DNA of 64,000 bases from Hymenobacter pini (GTDB lineage Bacteria; Bacteroidota; Bacteroidia; Cytophagales; Hymenobacteraceae), in NCBI RefSeq assembly GCF_020421205.1, contig NZ_JAIZZH010000001.1, positions 1,161,691 to 1,225,690 of the forward strand. Direction: 5' to 3'. Below, one piece after another: positions 36,008 through 44,604 of this stretch (the first letter of the stretch is position 1; each line of letters starts with the position of its first letter). The notes under the pieces are model-generated. The model did no database searches, was not told the origin of the DNA, and saw only the letters and a list, made by a program, of their open reading frames with translations. The position numbers were made by a program, and so were the translations under genes.

Positions 36008-36043
36008 AACACAAAAGCCTCCTATTTAGGAGGCTTTTGTGTT
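36008..36043. terminator. intrinsic terminator after the ferredoxin
   Basis: AACACAAAAGCCTCC and its exact complement form a 15-base stem around a six-base loop with flanking A and T runs. It can end transcription from the ferredoxin and from facing aat. Confidence 0.92.
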
Positions 36044-36077
36044 GAAGAACATCTGGTGAGGATGGCTAATAGTGGAG

Positions 36078-36755
36078 CTACGGACCAAAGCGGAGGGTGC
36101 GGCCGGCCGCTTGCTCCTGGGCCAGCAGGGCCAAGAACTCCCGGCGGCTGACTTCCTCAGCGCCCAGCGCGGCCAAGTGGGGCGTCAGCTGCTGAATGTC
36201 GAGCAGGCGGGCACCCTGTTGGCGCAACGCGTCTGCCAAGGCCAGCAGCGCCAGCTTGGAGGCGTTAGGGCGATGATGAAACATGCTCTCCCCGGCAAAA
36301 ACGCCCCGCACTGCTACGCCGTAGAGGCCGCCGACTAATTCAGTGCCGTCCCACACCTCCACGCTGTGCGCGTAGCCAGCCTGGTGCAAAGCCGTGTAAC
36401 CACGTAGCAACTGTGGCGTAATCCAGGTGCCATCCTGGCCGGGGCGGGGTTGTTGCTGGCAGGCGCGCATTACCTGCTCAAATGCCTCATTAAAGCTGAT
36501 GCGCCACGTAGAGTGCCGCCGGGCCCGCGCCAGGCTGCGACCCACGTGCAGGCGCTCCAGCCACAGAATACCGCGCCGGGGCGGACAAAACCAGGGTAGC
36601 ACCGGCCAGCCCGGAACCGGCCATGGAAAAATACCGCGGCTGTAAGCGGCCACTAAATTTTCAACGGTGGGTGCCCCGCCCGCCAACACCAATCCATCCA
36701 GGGAGTCGTCGGCGGCGGCATCGGGGTTGGCAGGGAAGGGTAGGAGCATGGGCAT
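36078..36755 (-). CDS. aat: leucyl/phenylalanyl-tRNA-protein transferase
   Basis: 225 residues. Aat attaches Leu or Phe from tRNA to N-terminal Lys or Arg of proteins, marking them for ClpAP through ClpS. Signatures are LVAAYSRGIFPWP, PRRGILWLERLHVGRSLARARR, WITPQLLRGYTALHQAGYAHSVEVWDG and GVFAGESMFHHRPNASKLALLALADAL. All are in the expected order and length. The ATG overlaps the last base of the upstream amidotransferase stop (TGATG), so it is coupled to that gene. Confidence 0.96.
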   Translation of the reverse strand: MPMLLPFPANPDAAADDSLDGLVLAGGAPTVENLVAAYSRGIFPWPVPGWPVLPWFCPPRRGILWLERLHVGRSLARARRHSTWRISFNEAFEQVMRACQQQPRPGQDGTWITPQLLRGYTALHQAGYAHSVEVWDGTELVGGLYGVAVRGVFAGESMFHHRPNASKLALLALADALRQQGARLLDIQQLTPHLAALGAEEVSRREFLALLAQEQAAGRTLRFGP

Positions 36756-37918
36756 CAGGTGCCGCAGTTGAAATACTTATCGTAAGCAGACTCGGGGATG
36801 AGCCGTAGCTGGCTGAGAACTTTAATGGGCCAGCGGAGCCGCCGGATGAGGCTGTAATTGTTGGGGTAGTCGCGGAAAGTTTTGGGCGGAGCCACTACAA
36901 TTTCCTCAAACTCCTGCCGGCTCAGGCCCAGCCGCTTGATACATAGGCTAATCACCTTTTCGTCTTCGATGCTATTCACGTGCTGCACCCGCTCCAGCGC
37001 CACCGCCCGCGGCATTTGCCCCGAGCGCACCAGGGCCGAGTAATTAAACAGCCGCCGGTCGATGCCGAATTTGGTGCGATTGAGGTAGTAAATGACGCTC
37101 TGGTACAGGTCGTCGAAGTAGTGAGCACCGGGGTTTACCCAACTCAACTCCCGGGCCAGGAGCTCGTCCACCTCAGCGCGCACGTAGTTCACGTGGTAGA
37201 GCAGCGTGATGGTTTTGATGCGGCGGATGAAAGCGTAGTAAAACATTTCCCGAATGTCCAGGTGGAAGCCCGGGTCGTCGGGTTTCCAGGGGCGGAGCGG
37301 CACGGTGCCAAACTTTTGGTGCACGGCTTTCAGGTACTTGCCATCCAGGTAATTCCAGCTAAGCGGGGCAATGCCCTCTGTGCGGAACGACTGCCCGATA
37401 ACAATGCGCTGAATGCCTTCCTTGGCCGCCACGCCGTACAGGGCTGTGGCAATGCCTACATCGGTGCCCTCCTCCATATCGGGCACGGAGGCCTTCAGGA
37501 AGGCAATTTTGAGGTCTTTCGATTCGCGCCAGTCGGAGGTGATAGTGCGCATTTCTACGCCCAGCTTTCGGCAAGCCTTGGTCATGTTCTCACCGGCTAC
37601 GGGGTTGCCAAAGCCGTCGTTGAAGTGCACCGCCAACGGGCGCAGGCCCAGCTTCACTACGCAGTACCACAGGGTAAACGATGAGTCACGGCCTCCGCTC
37701 ACACCCAGTACGCAGTCGTATTTCCGGCCTCGGCCCAGGCGCTTCATGTCAGCCACCATGGCCTGCACGTGGCGGGCACCGGCTTCGCCCAACGGGAAAG
37801 CCCGGTCCATCCGGTCGTGCAGCGCACAGAAATTACACTGCCCGCTACTGTCAAACTGAATACCGGGCACGGTGGTATCCATGATGCAGCGGGTACATTG
37901 TTGGTAAAGTTGCTTCAT
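36755..37918 (-). CDS. N-acetyl sugar amidotransferase (WbpG/PseA-like PP-loop)
   Basis: 387 residues from the ATG at 37918; the frame runs further upstream without a family match. It has a zinc-finger-like N-terminus (CTRCIMD...CNFC, cysteines 8, 11, 28 and 31) and a PP-loop ATP-binding site SGGRDS at 74-79. TIGR03573-type enzymes convert a keto or ester group of a nucleotide sugar to an amidino group, with ammonia supplied by a HisH/HisF-like pair. Those partners are absent, but a nitrilase-fold amidase gene precedes it with only a 59-base gap. No O-antigen genes flank it, which is unusual for the family. Confidence 0.88.
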   Translation of the reverse strand: MKQLYQQCTRCIMDTTVPGIQFDSSGQCNFCALHDRMDRAFPLGEAGARHVQAMVADMKRLGRGRKYDCVLGVSGGRDSSFTLWYCVVKLGLRPLAVHFNDGFGNPVAGENMTKACRKLGVEMRTITSDWRESKDLKIAFLKASVPDMEEGTDVGIATALYGVAAKEGIQRIVIGQSFRTEGIAPLSWNYLDGKYLKAVHQKFGTVPLRPWKPDDPGFHLDIREMFYYAFIRRIKTITLLYHVNYVRAEVDELLARELSWVNPGAHYFDDLYQSVIYYLNRTKFGIDRRLFNYSALVRSGQMPRAVALERVQHVNSIEDEKVISLCIKRLGLSRQEFEEIVVAPPKTFRDYPNNYSLIRRLRWPIKVLSQLRLIPESAYDKYFNCGT

Positions 37919-37977
37919 AGCAAAAGTGTGGCGGAGAGGAGCAGGCGTAGTTTGCGGGGGCACAAGATACGGAACAG

Positions 37978-38925
37978 CTAGCCGGGTAGCCGGTCAAACG
38001 CAAACCCTTTGCGGCCGAGCATCTGGCCAATCTGGGTACCTTGCTCGGCCCGGACTGGCCGCTGCAGGTCGGCCACAAGCAGCTCGCCGGCAAACTCATT
38101 GAATACGCCCTGGGCCCGAATACCGGTAGCGTCCACGGCCAGGGAGCAGCCCACGCTCTTCTTGCCCTCATAGGGGCCGCCCACAATGTAGCCCACGGAG
38201 GTAGTGCCTACCACCACTACGTTATAGAGCTGGGCCAGAATGGAATACGGCTTCACCCATTTTTCCTGGTAGGGGTCGTGCTCCTCCGTGATAGAGTAGT
38301 CCACCGTCCAGGATGAAGGCGAGAGAATAAACTCGGCCCCCATGCGGGCCAGCGTGTGGCCGATGGGCAGCCCATCCAGGAAGTTATCGGCGCAGATGTT
38401 CACGCCAATTTTACCCAGGGGTGTATCCACTACATTCAGTGTTTGGCCTACCGCATAAAAGGGTAGCTCAACCTCCAGTAGGTTAATCTTGTGGTACTTA
38501 CAAATGATATGGCCCTCCGGATTAATAAGGATGGCCGCGTTGTAGTTACGGCCATCGGGTGCGCGCTCGGTGAGGCCCGCGCAGATATACACGCCGTGTT
38601 GCACGGCCGCCTGGCAGAGCCGGTCGGAGTAGAGGCCGGGGATGGGCTGGGCCTCGGTGAGGGCGCTGGGGTGCGTCCAGGCAAAATCCAGCGTTTCGGG
38701 CAGTAGCACTACATTGCACGCTTGGCTGGCGGCCTGGGCAATCATACGCTCGGCCCGCTCCAGGTTCCGCTCCGGCTCCCCTCCTTCTACCAGCAGCTGG
38801 CCCATGCCCACGCGGAGCGAGCCGGCAAAAACTGGCGTTGCAGCAGGAGCAGTTACTTTCTTCTCGGCACTAGGTGTTGGTGCAGGCCGCTCTGCTGAGG
38901 ATTTACGAAAGGAAAATAAGGGCAT
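37978..38925 (-). CDS. nitrilase-superfamily amidohydrolase
   Basis: 315 residues, with a low-complexity N-terminal 30 and a CN-hydrolase domain from about residue 36. The catalytic triad is visible: E77 (LLPETLDF), K146 (KYHKINLL) and C178 (VNICADNF). This fold hydrolyses amides or nitriles and, in glutamine-dependent NAD synthetase, acts as a glutaminase feeding a PP-loop enzyme. The gene precedes a PP-loop sugar amidotransferase by 59 bases on the same strand, so an ammonia-supplying role is an attractive inference. A GFVG-like glycine-rich loop (VVGTTSVGYIVGGPYEGKKSVG) is present. Substrate not proved. Confidence 0.88.
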   Translation of the reverse strand: MPLFSFRKSSAERPAPTPSAEKKVTAPAATPVFAGSLRVGMGQLLVEGGEPERNLERAERMIAQAASQACNVVLLPETLDFAWTHPSALTEAQPIPGLYSDRLCQAAVQHGVYICAGLTERAPDGRNYNAAILINPEGHIICKYHKINLLEVELPFYAVGQTLNVVDTPLGKIGVNICADNFLDGLPIGHTLARMGAEFILSPSSWTVDYSITEEHDPYQEKWVKPYSILAQLYNVVVVGTTSVGYIVGGPYEGKKSVGCSLAVDATGIRAQGVFNEFAGELLVADLQRPVRAEQGTQIGQMLGRKGFAFDRLPG

Positions 38926-39136
38926 AAGATCAGCGCAGCACGAATGGAAAGGTAGGGGAGAGTAGCAGCCGATACCGGCCAGAGCGGAGCCACTAACAAG
39001 AAGCAGTGGTTGAGGTTCAAAAATAAGGAATGCCTGGGTTGCCGCTAGTGCGCAGCTGTTAAATAACCAGCGGAGCCTTCGGGGCGGACCAGAATCTGTT
39101 GCACCTATTCAATTTCCAGCCCCCGCCCGAAATGCC

Positions 39137-39144
39137 TACTTTTG
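39137..39144 (+). promoter_or_regulatory. -7 element for valS
   Basis: TACTTTTG, 29 bases before the valS ATG at 39174. It lies inside a longer open frame and supports the later start. Confidence 0.5.
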
Positions 39145-39173
39145 CAGCCATATCTGAACTGACTTTCCCGCCG

Positions 39174-41858
39174 ATGTCCATCGCCAAGACCTATACGCCC
39201 GCCGATGTTGAAACCAAATGGTATCAGCGCTGGCAGGAGCAGGGCTTTTTCAAGGCCAAAGCCAACCCGCGCAAACAGCCCTATACTGTAGTAATTCCGC
39301 CGCCCAACGTGACGGGCGTGCTGCACATGGGCCACATGCTCAATAATACCATTCAGGATGTGCTGGTGCGTCGGGCCCGTATGCAGGGCAAGGAAGCCTG
39401 CTGGGTACCCGGTACCGACCACGCCTCCATTGCTACCGAGGCCAAGGTAGTGGCGCTGCTGAAAGAACAGGGTATTGAGAAAAAGGACCTGACCCGGGAG
39501 CAATTTCTGGAGCACGCTTTTGCCTGGAAGGAAAAGTACGGCGGCATCATTCTGGAGCAACTTAAGCAACTGGGGGCCAGCTGCGACTGGGACCGGACGC
39601 GCTTCACCATGGAGCCCGAACTGACCGAGGCCGTACTCCGCGTGTTCGTGGATTTGTATCAGAAGGGCTTGATTTACCGCGGCGTACGCATGGTAAACTG
39701 GGACCCGCAGGGCCAAACTGCCTTGTCCGACGAGGAAGTAATTCCGAAGGATGTAATGGCCAAAATGTATCATTTGAAGTATGAAGTAGTGAGTAATGAG
39801 TATTTAGATCCTGCCCAACAGCAAGGGGAAGAAGCTCAATACTCAGTACCAACTACTCAATACTTAACGGTAGCCACCTCGCGCCCCGAAACCATCATGG
39901 CCGACGTGGCCGTGGCCGTAAACCCCAACGACCCGCGCTACACCCACCTGCACGGCGCCAAGGTGCGGATTCCGCTGCTGGGCCGGGAAATTCCGGTAAT
40001 TCTGGACGAGTACGTGAGCATTGACTTCGGGACGGGCGCGCTGAAAGTAACGCCGGCCCACGACCTAAACGACTACGAGCTGGGTCTGAAGCACAACCTG
40101 CCAGTTATTGACATTCTCAACAACGACGGTACGCTCAACGAAAAAGCGGTGCTATATGTGGGCCAGGACCGGTTTGCGGCCCGCCGCAACATTGTGAAGG
40201 ACCTAGAGGACGCCGGCCACCTGGTGAAGGTGGAGGAGTACGCCAGCATCGTGCAGACCTCGGAGCGCACCAAGGCCGTTATTGAGCCCCGCCTGAGCAT
40301 GCAGTGGTTCCTGAAAATGGAGCACCTGGCTAAGCCCGCGCTGGAAGTGGTGGAAAATGACACCGTGAAGCTGCACCCCGCCAAATTCAAAAACACCTAC
40401 CGGGTGTGGATGGAGAACGTGCGCGACTGGTGCATTTCACGGCAGCTGTGGTGGGGTCAGCAGATTCCGGCCTACTACCTGCCTGATGGCTCCCACGTGG
40501 TAGCCCTCACGCCGGAGGAAGCGCTGGTGCAGGCCCGCACGCACACCGGCAACGACGACCTGCAACTCTCCGACCTGCGTCAGGACGAGGACGTGCTGGA
40601 TACGTGGTTTTCGTCGTGGCTGTGGCCGATTTCGGTATTCGACGGCTTCAAAGACCCGGATAATGCCGACGTCAACTATTTCTACCCCACCAACGACCTA
40701 GTAACCGGTCCGGACATCCTGTTCTTCTGGGTGGCCCGCATGATTATGGCGGGCTTGGAGTACCGCCGCGAGGTGCCCTTCCGCAACGTGTATCTCACGG
40801 GCATCGTGCGCGACTCTCAGGGGCGCAAGATGAGCAAGCAGCTGGGCAACTCGCCCGATCCGCTCGACCTCATTGCCCAGTTTGGGGCCGATGGGGTGCG
40901 GACTGGCATGCTGTTCTCGGCCCCGGCCGGCAACGACCTGCTCTACGACGAAAAGCTGGTGGAGCAGGGCCGCAACTTCTGCAACAAACTCTGGAACGCC
41001 TTCCGCCTCATCAGCGGCTGGGAGGTAGACGCTGCATTGCCCTTCGCCAACGAGAAGCCGGTAGAGTGGTTCTCGGCCCGCCTGCAGGCTGCCGTGGCGG
41101 AGCTGGATGAGCACTTCGAGAAGTTCCGGATTTCGGATGCCCTCATGACGGTGTACAAGCTGGTGTGGGACGACTTCTGCTCGGTGTACCTGGAAATGGT
41201 GAAGCCCGCCTACCAGGCCCCCATTGATGCCGAAACCCTGCGCCACACCACCGGCTTCCTGGAAACCCTGCTGAAGCTGCTGCATCCCTTCATGCCCTTC
41301 ATCACCGAGGAGCTGTGGCACGCCCTGAAGGAGCGCGGGCCCAAAGACTACGTGTGCGTAGCCGCCTGGCCCAAGCTGCAGCCGGTAGCCGGAGCTGCCG
41401 AGGTGCTCAGCCGCATGGAAAAGGCGCTGGACATCGTGGCTGGCATCCGGAACATTCGTAACCAGAAGGGCCTGGGCCCCAACAAGCCCCTGACGCTGGC
41501 TGCCAAAACCGACGACGCCCAACTGTTGCAGGACTACGACGCCGTAATCCGCAAGCTGGCCGCCCTCACTGAGGTATCGGTGGTGACGGAAGCGCCGGCA
41601 GCTTCGGTGGGCTTCGTGTCGGGTGGCTCGGAGTTCTTCGTGCCCCTGGAGGGGCAGATTGACCTGGGCGCGGAAAAGGAACGCCTCAACAAAGAGCTGG
41701 AATATGCCCAGGGCTTCCGCGACTCGGTGCTGAAAAAGCTGGCCAACGAGAAGTTCGTGGCCAATGCCAAGCCCGACCTGGTAGAGCGGGAGCGGCAGAA
41801 GCTGGCCGACGCTGAAGCCAAGATTACTGCCCTGGAGCAGAGCCTGGCCGCGCTGTAA
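39174..41858 (+). CDS. valS: valyl-tRNA synthetase
   Basis: 894 residues from the ATG at 39174 ([18 protein letters not shown]); 25 upstream codons overlap the promoter. Class I motifs are complete: HMGH at 51-54 and KMSKQ from 552, the tRNA-editing CP1 domain between about 200 and 430, the anticodon-binding region and the C-terminal coiled-coil arm ([33 protein letters not shown]). Residues 202-231 are an extra segment (VVSNEYLD...[10 protein letters not shown]) encoded by a DNA palindrome. It falls just before the TVATSRPE strand at the CP1 boundary, in a region where other ValRS proteins are shorter. All catalytic motifs look intact. Confidence 0.96.
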   Translation: MSIAKTYTPADVETKWYQRWQEQGFFKAKANPRKQPYTVVIPPPNVTGVLHMGHMLNNTIQDVLVRRARMQGKEACWVPGTDHASIATEAKVVALLKEQGIEKKDLTREQFLEHAFAWKEKYGGIILEQLKQLGASCDWDRTRFTMEPELTEAVLRVFVDLYQKGLIYRGVRMVNWDPQGQTALSDEEVIPKDVMAKMYHLKYEVVSNEYLDPAQQQGEEAQYSVPTTQYLTVATSRPETIMADVAVAVNPNDPRYTHLHGAKVRIPLLGREIPVILDEYVSIDFGTGALKVTPAHDLNDYELGLKHNLPVIDILNNDGTLNEKAVLYVGQDRFAARRNIVKDLEDAGHLVKVEEYASIVQTSERTKAVIEPRLSMQWFLKMEHLAKPALEVVENDTVKLHPAKFKNTYRVWMENVRDWCISRQLWWGQQIPAYYLPDGSHVVALTPEEALVQARTHTGNDDLQLSDLRQDEDVLDTWFSSWLWPISVFDGFKDPDNADVNYFYPTNDLVTGPDILFFWVARMIMAGLEYRREVPFRNVYLTGIVRDSQGRKMSKQLGNSPDPLDLIAQFGADGVRTGMLFSAPAGNDLLYDEKLVEQGRNFCNKLWNAFRLISGWEVDAALPFANEKPVEWFSARLQAAVAELDEHFEKFRISDALMTVYKLVWDDFCSVYLEMVKPAYQAPIDAETLRHTTGFLETLLKLLHPFMPFITEELWHALKERGPKDYVCVAAWPKLQPVAGAAEVLSRMEKALDIVAGIRNIRNQKGLGPNKPLTLAAKTDDAQLLQDYDAVIRKLAALTEVSVVTEAPAASVGFVSGGSEFFVPLEGQIDLGAEKERLNKELEYAQGFRDSVLKKLANEKFVANAKPDLVERERQKLADAEAKITALEQSLAAL
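39777..39865. repeat. in-frame palindrome inside valS
   Basis: Arms 39777-39804 and 39838-39865 match at 23 of 28 ungapped positions after reverse complementing. They contain AGTAATGAGTATT-type units unlike the surrounding GC-rich coding sequence. The 33-base spacer encodes a hydrophilic Gln/Glu-rich loop. The frame is kept. Confidence 0.85.
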
Positions 41859-41877
41859 GCCGCACCATCCTGTAGAG

Positions 41878-41955
41878 ACGCGACACTTCGCGTCTCCCGT
41901 CCGAACGACCCGCATTGCTCGGCATCGTTCAGCGAGGAGACGCGAAGTGTCGCGT
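41878..41955. repeat. palindrome after valS with the GAACGA module
   Basis: Perfect 20-base arms (ACGCGACACTTCGCGTCTCC) at 41878-41897 and 41936-41955. The interior has GAACGA (41903-41908) and TCGTTC (41925-41930), 16 bases apart, and a CCG/CGG mini-stem. I recall arms of this GAGACGCGA type as interspersed repeats of cyanobacteria and Bacteroidota. Confidence 0.9.
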
Positions 41956-42081
41956 TTCCGCATTCCAGGCAATGACTTTGCAGAATGCTGGGAGTAATTT
42001 CTGCCATTTTTCAAACGCTGCCGCAGCCCTTCGCAAATTCCCCGTTTCTTTAGAGCACATTCACCCTTAGTTTGTTGCCCT

Positions 42082-44208
42082 ATGAAACCACTATACACTT
42101 GGCTCACGGGCGCGGGCCTGCTGCTAAGCGGCGCGCTGCACGCCCAAAGTTCTTCTCCTACCATGCCCAAACCGCCCGTTGCCGCCATCAAGGCCAAGGA
42201 GCTAAAGTCGCCCTTCGGTACCCGCACCGATAACTACTACTGGCTGAATGAGCGGGAAAACCCGCAGGTAATCAGCTACCTGAACGCCGAAAACGCCTAC
42301 TTCGAGCAGCAGATGGCCCCGGCCAAGGCGCTGGAAGAAAAGCTGTTCCAGGAAATTAAAGGTCGGATTCAGGAAAAGGATGAGTCGGTGCCGTACCGGG
42401 AAAATGGGTATTACTACTATACCCGTTTTGAGCCGGGTGCCGAGTACCCCATTTACTGCCGTAAGAAAGGCAGCCTGAGTGCGCCCGAGGAAATTTTGCT
42501 GAATGCCAACGAGTTGGGCAAAGGCAAATCCTACTACCAGATTGGGGGCTTCGAGGTGAGTGACGACAACCAGGTGCTGGCCTACTCCGAGGATGTGGTG
42601 AGCCGCCGCCTATATACACTGCGCTTCCGCAACCTCAAAACCGGCCAGCTCTACCCCGAGCAAATCACCAACACCAGTGGCAACGCCGTGTGGGCCGCCG
42701 ACAACAAAACCGTTTTCTACACCAAGAAGGACCCCAACACCCTCCTCGATTACCAGCTCTACCGCCACACCCTGGGCACCGACCCCAGTAAGGACCAGCT
42801 GGTGTACGAAGAGAAGGATAACACCTACCGCATCGGCGTGCACCGCTCCAAGTCGCGGCAGTACGTGTTTCTGACCATCGGCAGCACTATGTCGTCGGAA
42901 ACGCGCTACCTGGATGCCCGCCGGCCCACGGAGGCGCTAAAGGTGTTTTTGCCGCGGGAGGCCGACCACCTGTATGAGGTAGAGCACTTCGGCAATGACT
43001 TTTACGTGCGCTCCAACGCCGGGGCGCCCAACTTCCGGCTGCTGAAAACGCCCGTGACTAACACGGCTAAAACCGCTTGGCAGGAGGTCATTGCTCACCG
43101 CCCCGACGTGTTCCTGGAAAACATGGAGCTGTTCAAGGATTACCTGGTGCTGGGCGAGCGGAAGGAAGGGCTACTGCAGCTGCGCGTAATCCGGTGGAAG
43201 GACAAGCAGGAGCACTACCTCAACTTCGGGGAGCCCGCCTACACCGCTGGCATCAGCATCAACCCCGAGTTTGATACGCCGGTGCTGCGCTACAGCTACT
43301 CCTCGCTCACCACGCCCAACTCCACCTACGACTACGATATGGCCACCCGCAGCAAAAAGCTGCTGAAGGAGCAGGCCGTACTGGGCGGCTTCAAAAAGGA
43401 GGATTACGTGACCGAGCGGGTGTACGCCACCGCCGCCGACGGCACCAAAATTCCGGTGTCCATTGTGTACAAAAAGGGCTTTAAGAGGGACGGTACGGCC
43501 CCGGTGCTGCAGTACGCCTACGGCTCCTACGGCTACTCCACCAACCCTACTTTTAGCTCCGCCCGTCTGAGCCTGCTGGATCGGGGCTTCGCCTACGTGA
43601 TTTGCCACATCCGTGGGGGCCAGGAAATGGGCCGGCAGTGGTACGAAAACGGTAAAAAACTCAAGAAGAAAAACACCTTCACCGATTTCACCGACTGCTC
43701 CAAATTCCTCATCGACCAAAAGTATACGTCGGCTGACAAGCTGTTTGCCATGGGCGGCTCGGCCGGGGGCTTGCTGATGGGCGCGGTAGTGAACAACCAC
43801 CCCGAGTACTACAAGGGCGTGGTAGCCGCCGTGCCCTTCGTGGACGTGGTGACCACCATGCTGGACGAAAGTATTCCGCTGACCACCGGCGAATATGACG
43901 AGTGGGGCAACCCCAACCAAAAGGAGTTTTACGACTACATGCTTTCGTACTCGCCCTACGACCAGGTGAAGGCCCAGGCGTACCCGAACATGCTCGTGAC
44001 TACCGGCCTGCACGACTCTCAGGTGCAGTACTTTGAGCCGGCCAAGTGGGTAGCCAAGCTCCGCACACTGAAAACCGACAACAACCTGCTGCTGCTTCAC
44101 ACCGATATGGCTGCCGGCCACGGCGGGGCCTCCGGCCGTTTCAAGTCTATCCACGACACGGCTCAACAGTTCGCCTTCATGCTGATGCTGCTGGGCGTGA
44201 AAGCCTAG
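42082..44208 (+). CDS. secreted prolyl oligopeptidase-family S9A peptidase
   Basis: 708 residues. A signal peptide (1-22, ending ALHAQ) sends it out of the cytoplasm. Residues 35-400 form a beta-propeller (FGTRTDNYYWLNERENPQ). The alpha/beta hydrolase domain from about 430 carries the triad S560 (GGSAGG), D645 (HDSQV) and H680 (GHGG). The IRGGQEMGRQWYENGKKLKKKNTFTDF segment and length fit oligopeptidase B rather than prolyl endopeptidase, so cleavage after basic residues is likely. A terminator follows. Confidence 0.92.
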   Translation: MKPLYTWLTGAGLLLSGALHAQSSSPTMPKPPVAAIKAKELKSPFGTRTDNYYWLNERENPQVISYLNAENAYFEQQMAPAKALEEKLFQEIKGRIQEKDESVPYRENGYYYYTRFEPGAEYPIYCRKKGSLSAPEEILLNANELGKGKSYYQIGGFEVSDDNQVLAYSEDVVSRRLYTLRFRNLKTGQLYPEQITNTSGNAVWAADNKTVFYTKKDPNTLLDYQLYRHTLGTDPSKDQLVYEEKDNTYRIGVHRSKSRQYVFLTIGSTMSSETRYLDARRPTEALKVFLPREADHLYEVEHFGNDFYVRSNAGAPNFRLLKTPVTNTAKTAWQEVIAHRPDVFLENMELFKDYLVLGERKEGLLQLRVIRWKDKQEHYLNFGEPAYTAGISINPEFDTPVLRYSYSSLTTPNSTYDYDMATRSKKLLKEQAVLGGFKKEDYVTERVYATAADGTKIPVSIVYKKGFKRDGTAPVLQYAYGSYGYSTNPTFSSARLSLLDRGFAYVICHIRGGQEMGRQWYENGKKLKKKNTFTDFTDCSKFLIDQKYTSADKLFAMGGSAGGLLMGAVVNNHPEYYKGVVAAVPFVDVVTTMLDESIPLTTGEYDEWGNPNQKEFYDYMLSYSPYDQVKAQAYPNMLVTTGLHDSQVQYFEPAKWVAKLRTLKTDNNLLLLHTDMAAGHGGASGRFKSIHDTAQQFAFMLMLLGVKA

Positions 44209-44212
44209 CACA

Positions 44213-44322
44213 AGTAGCGCGCAGCTCCGCTTCGCATACGAGTCACAGGCGGGTTGCCACGCGCAAGCACCACCCGCCCGATACTCGCTTCGCTCGTGCG
44301 CGAAGCGGAGCTGCGCGCTACT
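44213..44322. repeat. palindrome after the S9 peptidase gene
   Basis: Arms 44213-44235 and 44300-44322 are exact 23-base reverse complements, with AGTAGCGCGCAGC cores. A shorter GCGGGT/ACCCGC stem lies inside. The left arm starts five bases after the stop codon, and a terminator hairpin follows directly. Confidence 0.9.
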
Positions 44323-44604
44323 TTACGCCCCTCCGGCTTCCAGAGGGGCGTTTTGCATTGACGGCCGGCCAGAAACCCAACAAATATTCGGGCATTGGTG
44401 CCACCTCGAGGGCAAAGTTGCGTCTGTGGCTGCGGTTACCCGGTATTCGTCCGATCTTTTTTCGGGCTCCGCCGCAGAAATCAGCCGGTTGGTCGGCTTC
44501 GTTTCCGGGGTGGGGCCATGGAAGATAGGTTTGTATCGATACGTGGCTTACTGGCTCCGGCGGGCCAGCAGCCCGCCGGATGATAGACGCTTCCCCTCTT
44601 GTTC
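44323..44604. other. gap between S9 peptidase and TonB-type barrel
   Basis: 282 bases. The intrinsic terminator occupies its first part. The rest holds no gene, repeat or clear TAnnTTTG element that I can support; it should contain the promoter of the barrel gene. Confidence 0.4.
44326..44354 (+). terminator. intrinsic terminator
   Basis: CGCCCCTC and GAGGGGCG form an 8-base stem over a nine-base loop, followed by TTTT. It ends the S9 peptidase transcript. Confidence 0.85.

Noticed and set aside
38926..39136. possible tRNA near the GGTTCAA-like string before valS
   Set aside because: No cloverleaf could be drawn; the T-loop match is by chance.
40698..42227. 509-residue minus-strand frame
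   Set aside because: Antisense to valS; no domain or signal.
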